A DNA stretch of 15,897 bases. It comes from Pseudomonadota bacterium (lineage in GTDB: Bacteria > Pseudomonadota > Alphaproteobacteria > Rhizobiales > Xanthobacteraceae). The stretch lies in contig JAEWBL010000012.1 in assembly GCA_023391175.1 (NCBI GenBank), positions 1 through 15,897 on the forward strand. The letters are read 5' to 3'. A program made the translations under genes and the position numbers. Each line of letters opens with the position of its first letter. The stretch's first letter is position 1. Under the pieces are notes generated by a model, which was not told the origin of the DNA, searched no databases, and saw only the letters and a list, made by a program, of their open reading frames with translations. Below are positions 1-7,156 of this stretch, in pieces.

Positions 1-3000
1 AGCTCGGGATCGTCGATAGGGCGCGCGATTGCAACAGCGTCAGCGAGCTTTCTGTCAGGGTCAAGTGCGAAGGCGCGGAGCGATTTCATCGCCCATACCA
101 GAACGTTGCTTTGCTGCAGGTAGATCAGTGCTGCTTCGCCGCGCTTGACCGTCTCCTCGGAGAGCGGCGGCTGATAAGCGATCACAACTTGTTCGTCGGG
201 CGCGCGATATCCCCGATAGTTTTCCACCACCGCCAACGCTGCGTACTCTTCGGCCTGGGTCTTGAGCATGACCGTTTCAGCTGAATTTGAGCGATGTTCC
301 TCGAGCTCGTAGGGCAACTCGGTAACAAATCGTGCCAATGCTTCCTTGAAACGGGCGGTCAGCGCATCGTCGCCGTTGACGGCGAACCGCATGGCAAGCT
401 GCTTCACATCACGGGAGCGGCTCGAGCGCTTGTTGAGGTAGTCCTCTGCAGCTTTATGTTCGCCTGTTAATTGGTCCATCAAACCGAAACCTAACAGGTC
501 GACGTTTCGCATTGGCTCGTTACGCACTCGTGCGATGTCAAACGGCCAAAGTCGTTGGCACGCACATAGGGCCAGGGTCACATCTGAAAGATGAAATACT
601 TCAAGCGCCAACCGAAGCGCTAATCCTGCCGCTGCAATCGACTCGTTTCCTTTAACAACGAGTTGGATCACCTCATCAACTGGCCGGGCATTCTCAATCT
701 GACGAAAGGCCCAGTAGCTCATCGCTAGGAACGCGCATTCAAGCGGTTGCGGGCCAAGCTGACCAAGCTGCCAGTTATACGCTGGCCAATCGCCCCAGAA
801 CTGCTGCTCCCCCCAGGGGAACGCGATCTTCACGGGGATTGGTGTACCATGCTGACGGCGGGTGATATCGGCAATCTGCCGCCATCCCGTAGTTGCCCGG
901 TTGGCGAGATCACGTACCAGCTGCAACGCGACGTCAGGTTTTTTGCTGAACAGGCTGGCGAACGGTTCGTGCGCCGGTGAAACCGGGTAGTAGTAGTTAT
1001 TGTATCGGTCGATACCGATTTCTTCGCGACCCAAACCGTCAAAGTCATGCGGAATGTGGAAGTACGGACGTTCGATCGCACGCTTCTCATTCTCGCTGCG
1101 CTCACTTTCGGGCTTCTCGCGGATTCGTCGGATCCACTCTACGTGCCTCCGTTGCTCACGCTTCTCCCGCTCGAGATGATCTCGCGGCAGCTCCTGTTGT
1201 AACTCTGCTTTGGCGACCTCCGCCAATCGCTCGGGTGAAACCTCAGCCATCATCCATGCAAGCGCCATGACGTCGCTATAAGCGTCGTGCCGCATATGCT
1301 TGTTCGCGACGGCTCGATCTAACAGCGCGTTGGCATACTCGGGGAACGCCCGTGCAGCCCGCATGATGGCGATGCGTAGTGCTGCTGCAAATTGCTTTTG
1401 CGCTTCACGGCCAAGCTCATCCCATCGGCCATGCGCGAAAGTTCGCTTCTCTGGATAAGCTGCCTTTTCAAAGTCGATCAACCAATCCGCGCAAGCGGTG
1501 ACGATGGCCTTTGATCTAGCGTTGCGAAAATCTGAAAGCGCGTTCTGCCAAACGGAGAACACTTCGACCACTCTTGGATACAGCCTGACTGGCAGCGTCG
1601 GCGCGAGCGGCAACAGCCAGTCGATAAAGCGACCCCAGCTCGTGAAATCCGAAGGCCAGCTTAACAGTTCAGCGAGGCCAAGGCGGTCGAGGCCCGCTTG
1701 CCCAGGTGAAGCCTGCTCCAGCACAATCGGGCTTGGGATGGTGTGCTGAGCTTGGAACCATACCAGCAGCTTTTTGAGGAGTTCATAGTCATTTGCCGTC
1801 ACAAGCGCCGTGAATTCGATCTGGCCATTTGCGAACGCGCTGGTAAACGGTGGTGCCGTCAGCCACTCCCGCCGCCATTGAGGACGGAGCGTCGATCCAT
1901 CGAGAGCGGCGTATCCTGCCGACCATTCGCCCGGCACGGCGATCGAGTTTTGGGCTAACAGGCCGACGACGCGACCGAGTAACGGCGGCTCTCCAGCCTT
2001 TGTCAACCCATCGATCCACGCATCACCAAGGTCAATGAGAAGGCGGAAGAACGTCCACTCAAAGAAGATGTCGTGCGTGAAGGAAAACGATGCATCGCCG
2101 TTATTCCCCCGTATGACCAAGTCGGCCTTCAACGCGGCGATGTGCTCGAACGAGGGCGGAGCGAGCACTCGAGCCGGGACGCTCTTACCAAGGTTCGCGA
2201 CGCCTTTTTCCGCAATATCGAGTAGCGCGCGTTGGCGTTGCGGAACGACCTCCGCCGGGGCGTCGTGTCCCGCACGTGCCCACCACGCGTTGATGAGATC
2301 GACTTCGGTCTTCGGTTCCGTCGTGTCATAGCTGAAGCTTCTCGCGAGAACGGCCGCGAAGAACGGACGCCGAGCAATGGCCTGAACCGAAGGAGTGCCC
2401 ATTAATAGGCGGCGCAGGCCGGGCTTCTCCTTGGCCAGTGCCTCGGCTTCGTCGTCGTCGAACGGCTTGACTTGAACATCACCTATCGGCGTGCCGCTGT
2501 AGAAAGTCTTCGGAAACCACGCGCGATACGTCTCAAGTCCCTGGTCACGCGATGTGGCCAAGACGCGCCAGCTGCCGAGCGCAGCGTTAGCCTCGATCGC
2601 ATTGAGAATGTCGAGGACGATACGCTTTTGGTCGGGATTAATGCGGTCAATGCCGTCGATATAAAGGGTGGCCGTTCCGGTTGCGGCAATTTCCGCTAAA
2701 ATCTCGTCGAGTTTACGGTGCTTGAGGCCCAATGCTGCAGCAAACTCAGTCCAACTTTTGCCGGACAGACGATCCGCCTTTAGAAAAAAGATCGGCCCGC
2801 GTTTCTGAGCATCCAAAGCAACCCGCTTGAGAACGACAGACTTTCCGCACCCTGGAAGCCCGCTGATATTTACGACGCGACTAGCGGCAAGACGTTCCGA
2901 TACGGCCTGCTGAAAGGCCGTGCGATCAACCTCGAAGCCGTCGATGCTGTCGGCAATTTCGTTGAGACCATCCTTGGAAAATTGGGCGAGCAAGTCGAGG

Positions 3001-3827
3001 TCGTCGCGCAGGTTCGCCGAGACCTTCAGCCTGACAACGCCTCGGAGTTGCGCAAGCAATGTTGCGCGCGTCCATTTCCGGGCCGTGCCAGCGCCATCGC
3101 GCGCAATGCGGCACAAGCGATCGAAGAGAAGGACGTCTTGCCCGTCTTCATTGATGGCAACCAGCTCTTGCAGACGGTTAGTAATCTCTGACCAAACGAT
3201 ACCCGTTTCGTTGAGTCCGCTTAGGCGGGCACCGACAAACCGGCGGTAGAAATTCCACTCATGTGCAACATCGCCGCCGATAAGCGGCGCCAATTCCTCT
3301 CGCAGATCACGTTCCGCAGCGGCGGCAGCTCCGCCTTTGGCAAAGCGCCGCTCAAAGTCCGCTGGAGTGGGACTGCTCTTTGCCCAATCGATGAGGCGGT
3401 TGAGCGACCGATGCGCCGCCTCGGCCACGTTCTCCGTGATGTAACCATAGGCATCCCGATCGGCTTGAAAACCGTGGGTCCTGCGTGTCTCGAGAGCGCG
3501 GTTAAGAACATCGCGAAAGTCTGAGTTGGTAGCGGCCCCACTTACCGTGATTGATGACTTTACTTGAAGGGCCAAAAGACGCAGTCCCTCAGCGTCTTGG
3601 AATTCGACCACAAGGTCATCCATCGGGTGTCCGTGCCCCGCCTGCTGGACAGCAACGGCCTGGACGGTGCCGTCCTGAAGCAGGGCTCTTTCACCACGGA
3701 GCAGCGCCGCCAAATAATAGGCAACCACCTTGTCTTCATAAGTGAAGCCAGCGCCACCAGTCAGCTCGGTGGATGTGGCTTGCTGCCGCTCTGATGCCCT
3801 GCGGCCGCTCGTTCGCTTGTTTCTCAT
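1..3827 (-). CDS. Giant STAND-like NTPase with PD-(D/E)XK-like N-terminus, partial (C-terminus beyond window)
   Basis: The frame opens with ATG at 3825-3827 and shows no stop to the left edge, giving 1275 codons and an unfinished protein. Residues 24-34 (GGAGFTYEDKV), D70-D71 (MDDLVVEF) and Q88-V-K90 (ALQVKSS) fit a restriction-endonuclease-fold core of E, D and QxK type, as in Cap4/DUF4297-like nucleases. Walker A is GLPGCGKS at 323-330, Walker B LYIDGID at 388-394, and a STAND-type TSR follows at 425-427. FTHDIFFEW around H585-D586 resembles the conserved HD segment after the NTPase of large STAND proteins. The region beyond about 640 is mostly helical-looking, with a very charged stretch near 880-915, and I recognise no domain there. 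Family knowledge: nuclease-STAND fusions of this size act as phage sensors (Avs and relatives). That this one is a defence protein is inferred. A weak AGGA lies about 11 bases before the ATG. The existence of the gene is near certain; the function is moderate. Confidence 0.88.
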   Translation of the reverse strand, partial: MRNKRTSGRRASERQQATSTELTGGAGFTYEDKVVAYYLAALLRGERALLQDGTVQAVAVQQAGHGHPMDDLVVEFQDAEGLRLLALQVKSSITVSGAATNSDFRDVLNRALETRRTHGFQADRDAYGYITENVAEAAHRSLNRLIDWAKSSPTPADFERRFAKGGAAAAAERDLREELAPLIGGDVAHEWNFYRRFVGARLSGLNETGIVWSEITNRLQELVAINEDGQDVLLFDRLCRIARDGAGTARKWTRATLLAQLRGVVRLKVSANLRDDLDLLAQFSKDGLNEIADSIDGFEVDRTAFQQAVSERLAASRVVNISGLPGCGKSVVLKRVALDAQKRGPIFFLKADRLSGKSWTEFAAALGLKHRKLDEILAEIAATGTATLYIDGIDRINPDQKRIVLDILNAIEANAALGSWRVLATSRDQGLETYRAWFPKTFYSGTPIGDVQVKPFDDDEAEALAKEKPGLRRLLMGTPSVQAIARRPFFAAVLARSFSYDTTEPKTEVDLINAWWARAGHDAPAEVVPQRQRALLDIAEKGVANLGKSVPARVLAPPSFEHIAALKADLVIRGNNGDASFSFTHDIFFEWTFFRLLIDLGDAWIDGLTKAGEPPLLGRVVGLLAQNSIAVPGEWSAGYAALDGSTLRPQWRREWLTAPPFTSAFANGQIEFTALVTANDYELLKKLLVWFQAQHTIPSPIVLEQASPGQAGLDRLGLAELLSWPSDFTSWGRFIDWLLPLAPTLPVRLYPRVVEVFSVWQNALSDFRNARSKAIVTACADWLIDFEKAAYPEKRTFAHGRWDELGREAQKQFAAALRIAIMRAARAFPEYANALLDRAVANKHMRHDAYSDVMALAWMMAEVSPERLAEVAKAELQQELPRDHLEREKREQRRHVEWIRRIREKPESERSENEKRAIERPYFHIPHDFDGLGREEIGIDRYNNYYYPVSPAHEPFASLFSKKPDVALQLVRDLANRATTGWRQIADITRRQHGTPIPVKIAFPWGEQQFWGDWPAYNWQLGQLGPQPLECAFLAMSYWAFRQIENARPVDEVIQLVVKGNESIAAAGLALRLALEVFHLSDVTLALCACQRLWPFDIARVRNEPMRNVDLLGFGLMDQLTGEHKAAEDYLNKRSSRSRDVKQLAMRFAVNGDDALTARFKEALARFVTELPYELEEHRSNSAETVMLKTQAEEYAALAVVENYRGYRAPDEQVVIAYQPPLSEETVKRGEAALIYLQQSNVLVWAMKSLRAFALDPDRKLADAVAIARPIDDPE

Positions 3828-3969
3828 GTAATTGCGAATCCTACCATTAGCGCAGTCGCAGTGCTTTAATGCCACGACGCGCCTCAGGCGCAACGGCGAA
3901 GCTGCTCTTGCGCCCCGACAGACACAACAAGTTGCATCGTCGCCCTGAGAGACTCATCATCCGGCCGCC
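3828..3969. promoter_or_regulatory. Divergent promoter region between giant NTPase and DUF4238 gene
   Basis: This 142-bp gap separates two start codons pointing away from each other, so promoters for both genes must lie here or inside a neighbour. I see no convincing -35/-10 pair and no clear palindrome. The divergent layout is what supports the call. Confidence 0.4.
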
Positions 3970-4944
3970 ATGCCAGCCAACAAGTCTCAGCATTTCGTAC
4001 CCCGTTGCTACCTCCGCGCTTTCTGCGCGGATGGTTATGGTGCCGCCATCAACGTTTTCAACATGTCCCGCGAGCGGTCGATCGAAGCGGCACCCGCGAA
4101 GGGACAGTGCGCGAAGCCATATTTCTATGGGCGCGACGGCGCTCTGGAGCGGGCGCTGCAGGTGCCAGAAGGAGCATACGGCGAAATTCTCGGGCGCATC
4201 AGTGACGATCCCCATACCGCGACACAGGCAGACATACGACGCCTCCACGTCTTCATGCTATTGCAGTCTTATAGGAGCGCGGCATGGATCGACGGCGAAA
4301 TCCGGCTAGCGGAAGCGCAACGGGCGATGGTGGCCAACGAGGCTGCGCCGGAACTATTGGAAAGTCTGGTCATAACGCACGAAATGGCACTTCAGCTCGC
4401 GATAAGCGCGTTCGAAGACAGCATTGGAAGTACAGCCCACCTACAGACGCGAATTGTCCTCAATCGCACGGCGGTGCCATTCTTCACGTCCGATGATCCG
4501 GTGGTCTACACCAACCGCTTCCACCTGCAGAAGGACGTGCTGGGAGGTGCGGGCCTTGGCAGTCCGGGCGCCGTGCTGCTAATGCCGCTGACGCCGCAGC
4601 TTTTACTGGTGTCATTCGACCCGGCGATCTACCGCCTAGAGAAAAGGCTGGGTGAGCTTGGCATTATCGACCGTGTCGGGGACGTTGCTGCCTTCAACGA
4701 CCTACAGGCGGTTCGCGGTCATGCCAATCTCTATTTCCGAGACTGGAGAGATCGAGGGCTGGTCGCGTCGACTTATTACGAGGTCAGGTGGCGTCGAAGG
4801 GAGAGGTGGGTTGACGTGGAAACCCTGCAGGAGACAGCCCCGGGGAGCCAAACCTTTGTTGCCGTGACGAGCGACTGGGCCCACCACCCTGACCGAAGGG
4901 AAATTCTTCGTATGCAACGCAACATCCCCGCGCCCGGCGCCTAG
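3970..4944 (+). CDS. DUF4238 domain-containing protein
   Basis: This is a 324-residue protein of the DUF4238 family, whose biochemical function is not established. The family hallmarks are visible. KSQHFVPRCYLRAF at residues 5-18 matches the family's N-terminal QHxVPRxYL signature. FFTSDDPVVY at 171-180 matches the central F-x-SD-x-PV motif, and MPLTPQLLLVSF at 205-216 matches the PLxP strand after it. There is no signal peptide or membrane segment, so it is probably cytoplasmic. The ATG is chosen because the signature begins six residues later, although no good Shine-Dalgarno precedes it. It is divergent from the giant NTPase and lies between it and the integrase. DUF4238 genes are common in islands, so accessory cargo is likely. 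A functional link to the NTPase is only inferred from position. Confidence 0.85.
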   Translation: MPANKSQHFVPRCYLRAFCADGYGAAINVFNMSRERSIEAAPAKGQCAKPYFYGRDGALERALQVPEGAYGEILGRISDDPHTATQADIRRLHVFMLLQSYRSAAWIDGEIRLAEAQRAMVANEAAPELLESLVITHEMALQLAISAFEDSIGSTAHLQTRIVLNRTAVPFFTSDDPVVYTNRFHLQKDVLGGAGLGSPGAVLLMPLTPQLLLVSFDPAIYRLEKRLGELGIIDRVGDVAAFNDLQAVRGHANLYFRDWRDRGLVASTYYEVRWRRRERWVDVETLQETAPGSQTFVAVTSDWAHHPDRREILRMQRNIPAPGA

Positions 4945-4974
4945 CCTCTGTTGCTTAACTATACCGAGCACGCC

Positions 4975-4993
4975 CGCCGCGCCAGACGCGGCG
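4975..4993. terminator. Possible hairpin terminator after DUF4238
   Basis: CGCCGCG and CGCGGCG form a perfect 7-bp stem with a 5-base loop (CCAGA), 30 bases beyond the DUF4238 stop. No T-run follows, so it is at best a weak intrinsic terminator. The rest of the 264-bp gap up to the integrase stop shows no gene. Confidence 0.3.
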
Positions 4994-5208
4994 CCGACCA
5001 GCACAGTCTGTGGAAATAAACCCGCAAGTGGGAAGCGCCCGTTGGAGACCATCATTCTGACGACAGCCGATAGTTCGCAACCGAACTCGGTCCCTTGAGC
5101 GTTCGCTAGCTCTAGCTACTCACCTAAACCTGCCAGTCAGCTCACGGCCCCAAACCGGCCATTCGTCGTCGTCGCGGCGAACTTCCGGTTCGGACGCGCC
5201 ACCCTCGT

Positions 5209-6684
5209 TCACCCCTCCCCCGGCAACCTCAGCAACTCCACCAGCCCCTGCTTCTGCTCGATCCTCAGCCCGTTCGGCGAGTACACACCGTAGGTCATGC
5301 CGGGCTTCTTGTGGCCGATAATCTGAGCCGCCTCCGTCTCGGCGATGCGGTGGCGCTCGAAGGTCTGGGCGACGTTCTTGCGGAAGCCGTGGAAGGTAGA
5401 GCGTTGCTCGGGCGTCAGTGAACCGGCCTTAACCGCAGCGAGCGTGACCCGCCCGAACTTCTTGCCGATGTTCCAACCGCGCTTCTTGTCGGGGCCGCCC
5501 GGCACCAGATTGGGGAACAGGAAGCCGGACCGGGGGCACAGGTCGAGGAAGGGGGTCAAGGCGCTATGGACTGGCACGACACGAACGCTGCTTTCAGTCT
5601 TGCCCTCGGGAATGTCGAAATAGGTCACGCCCTCCGCCGTCTGCACGTCCGCCCATTCCAGCGAGCAAATCTCATTCAGGCGCATTCCTGACAGCAGGGC
5701 GATGCGGGGGAGCCAATACAGAGGGTTTGGCTTGCCCTCGCTCCCAGGGTTCGACTTCAAGCTCAGCACCACCTTCAGCGCCTCGTCAGTCCAAGGCGCG
5801 TGGGCGTTTCTCCGCGTTTTCACCTTGGTCCAATGGCCGGAGAAGGGGTTCTTGCCCGACACCTCACCCCTGCTGTCCGCCCACTCCCACAACCCGTTCA
5901 GCGAAGAAACGTAGCGGTTCAGGGTCCGGCTGCTGAGCACCTTGCCGCCCGCCTTCGCGTAGGAGGCGAGCAACTGATCGAGGCTCCTCCCCTTCGTGTC
6001 CGGCGACCGGCCCCAGTTAGGGTCAAGCCGCTTCACCTTGTCGAAGAAGGCAGCGACCACCTTGCCCTTCACGGTCGCGAGGGGCTTATCGTCGATGTGA
6101 TCCCGAAACAGGCGAAAGACGGCTTCCATCTGGGAGATGGTTTGCATGGTGCGACGGTTGGCCGTGTCTCGCTGGATGTCCGCGATGTAGCGTGCGGAAA
6201 GATCAGAGAACGGCGCGCGGAACTCCGCAGGTGCCTCGACCTTGCCCGCCCGCGCGGCCTTGATCGCTTCCAAGGCTGCCGCCACCTCGGGATGGACCTC
6301 CTCCGGATCGGTCTCGCTCAGTTCGCCCACGCCGAGACGGCGCGCCTCGGGATCGGCATAGCCATCCCAGAGGAGGTCGAGCTGTTCGTCCAGATCATCG
6401 GGATTGCGGAATTTCTGCTTCAGCCAGTTGATGCGCTGGACCACCTCCTCGAAGACGACGTGGGGAGGCTGTGTCTCCACCTCCGACGCCCGGAGCAGGT
6501 CGAACTGCCGCTTCCAATGAGCCGCCCTCTCAAGCGCCAGATGCTGAGCCAGACGCCTGTCGGCCGTCTTCAGGTTCTCGGCAACCATCTTCTTCCCGAC
6601 AGCGGGCTGCACCGCCACGGGGACCGCGATCTGAAACCACCAGACATTCACCCTACGCTTCAGCCAATTGCCCCTTGGCGCCAT
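5209..6684 (-). CDS. Tyrosine recombinase (phage-type site-specific integrase)
   Basis: This 491-residue protein is an integrase of the tyrosine recombinase superfamily, which cuts and joins att sites to insert or excise an element. The N-terminal 60 residues resemble the DUF6538-type start of island integrases. A SAM-like core-binding region covers roughly 150-280. Catalytic residues are all present: R335 in SGMRLNEI, K362 in the beta-hairpin PEGKTE, H432 and R435 in HGFRK, H458 in IIGHKK, and nucleophile Y468 in GVYSP. The enzyme therefore looks intact. It ends facing the DUF4238 gene and starts next to a gene-free stretch. The start is preceded by GTACTAG repeats and only a weak GGGTGG ribosome site. 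It probably mobilised the DNA to its left, including the NTPase and DUF4238 genes; that assignment is inferred. Confidence 0.95.
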   Translation of the reverse strand: MAPRGNWLKRRVNVWWFQIAVPVAVQPAVGKKMVAENLKTADRRLAQHLALERAAHWKRQFDLLRASEVETQPPHVVFEEVVQRINWLKQKFRNPDDLDEQLDLLWDGYADPEARRLGVGELSETDPEEVHPEVAAALEAIKAARAGKVEAPAEFRAPFSDLSARYIADIQRDTANRRTMQTISQMEAVFRLFRDHIDDKPLATVKGKVVAAFFDKVKRLDPNWGRSPDTKGRSLDQLLASYAKAGGKVLSSRTLNRYVSSLNGLWEWADSRGEVSGKNPFSGHWTKVKTRRNAHAPWTDEALKVVLSLKSNPGSEGKPNPLYWLPRIALLSGMRLNEICSLEWADVQTAEGVTYFDIPEGKTESSVRVVPVHSALTPFLDLCPRSGFLFPNLVPGGPDKKRGWNIGKKFGRVTLAAVKAGSLTPEQRSTFHGFRKNVAQTFERHRIAETEAAQIIGHKKPGMTYGVYSPNGLRIEQKQGLVELLRLPGEG

Positions 6685-6731
6685 CTAGTACCACCCTGAC
6701 CCCTCGTTCTAGTACATCCTTCTAGTACATC
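6685..6731 (-). repeat. GTACTAG repeat cluster upstream of integrase
   Basis: On the minus strand GATGTACTAGAA occurs twice in tandem with a 13-bp period (6720-6731 and 6707-6718). A third GTACTAG core lies at 6685-6691, directly against the integrase start codon. The spacing from core to core is 13 and 24 bp. Repeats beside an integrase start are typical of recombinase arm sites or an autoregulatory operator. Which of these applies cannot be told from sequence alone. Confidence 0.5.
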
Positions 6732-6783
6732 GATGGGGCATAACCAACTGATCTTATTGATCTGAAACGACAACGGAGCGCGA

Positions 6784-6810
6784 TGGCTGGGGATCCAGGC
6801 GCCCCAGCCA
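6784..6810. terminator. Hairpin between sulfatase and integrase
   Basis: TGGCTGGGG and CCCCAGCCA form a perfect 9-bp stem around a 9-base loop. It lies about 350 bases beyond the sulfatase stop and about 100 bases before the integrase start. There is no adjacent T-run on either strand. It could be a late terminator, a protein-binding palindrome or part of an att region. Confidence 0.3.
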
Positions 6811-7156
6811 CTTTCCAATTCCACGAACCCTCGAACGCCTACGAAGGGCGAAGCTCCGCCTTTGCCCCCACTCCAGCGCAATTCACGCAAAACGCTCGGC
6901 ATAGCTGCCGCGTGCTCGGGAGACTGAGCGCATGGCAAACGCCGCGAGTGGCAGAGATCAGGCGGGCACTGCACGTCGGGAGGAAGGGGGGCGCGGACCG
7001 CCCGCCCAGCGCACAGGCGCCATGCGGGTCCCGCCCGATCGCGAGCTCGTTTCACCCCGGCCGAGCAACAGGCGGGCATGCGTGCCGGCCAAGCACCCTT
7101 CCCCTCCCTGAAAAGCCACGCTCTCCTTCCGCATCGCTGAACAACTGACGCCGAAT

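Larger units (their letters stand above)
6685..7156. other. Gene-free stretch at presumed island edge
   Basis: These 472 bases lie between the integrase start and the sulfatase stop. Open frames here have no recognisable domains and are dominated by random-looking, Arg/Pro/Ser-rich translations. The first about 100 bases are AT-richer and hold the GTACTAG repeats; a hairpin is at 6784-6810. No tRNA, rRNA or second recombinase was found. This is the most likely place for an attachment site, but no duplicated att core could be identified inside the window. Confidence 0.6.

Noticed and set aside
830..3757. Numerous short open frames on both strands in the left part
   Set aside because: All lie within the single long minus-strand frame, which has the nuclease-like and NTPase motifs in order.
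3847..4309. Overlapping open frames on both strands around the DUF4238 start
   Set aside because: They conflict with the DUF4238 frame, which carries the family signature from its seventh residue.
5800..6699. 299-codon plus-strand frame opposite the integrase
   Set aside because: It is antisense to the conserved integrase core and has no recognisable motif.
6685..7156. tRNA gene or tRNA fragment as integration target
   Set aside because: No T-arm-like consensus or cloverleaf could be found by eye here or in 4945-5208.
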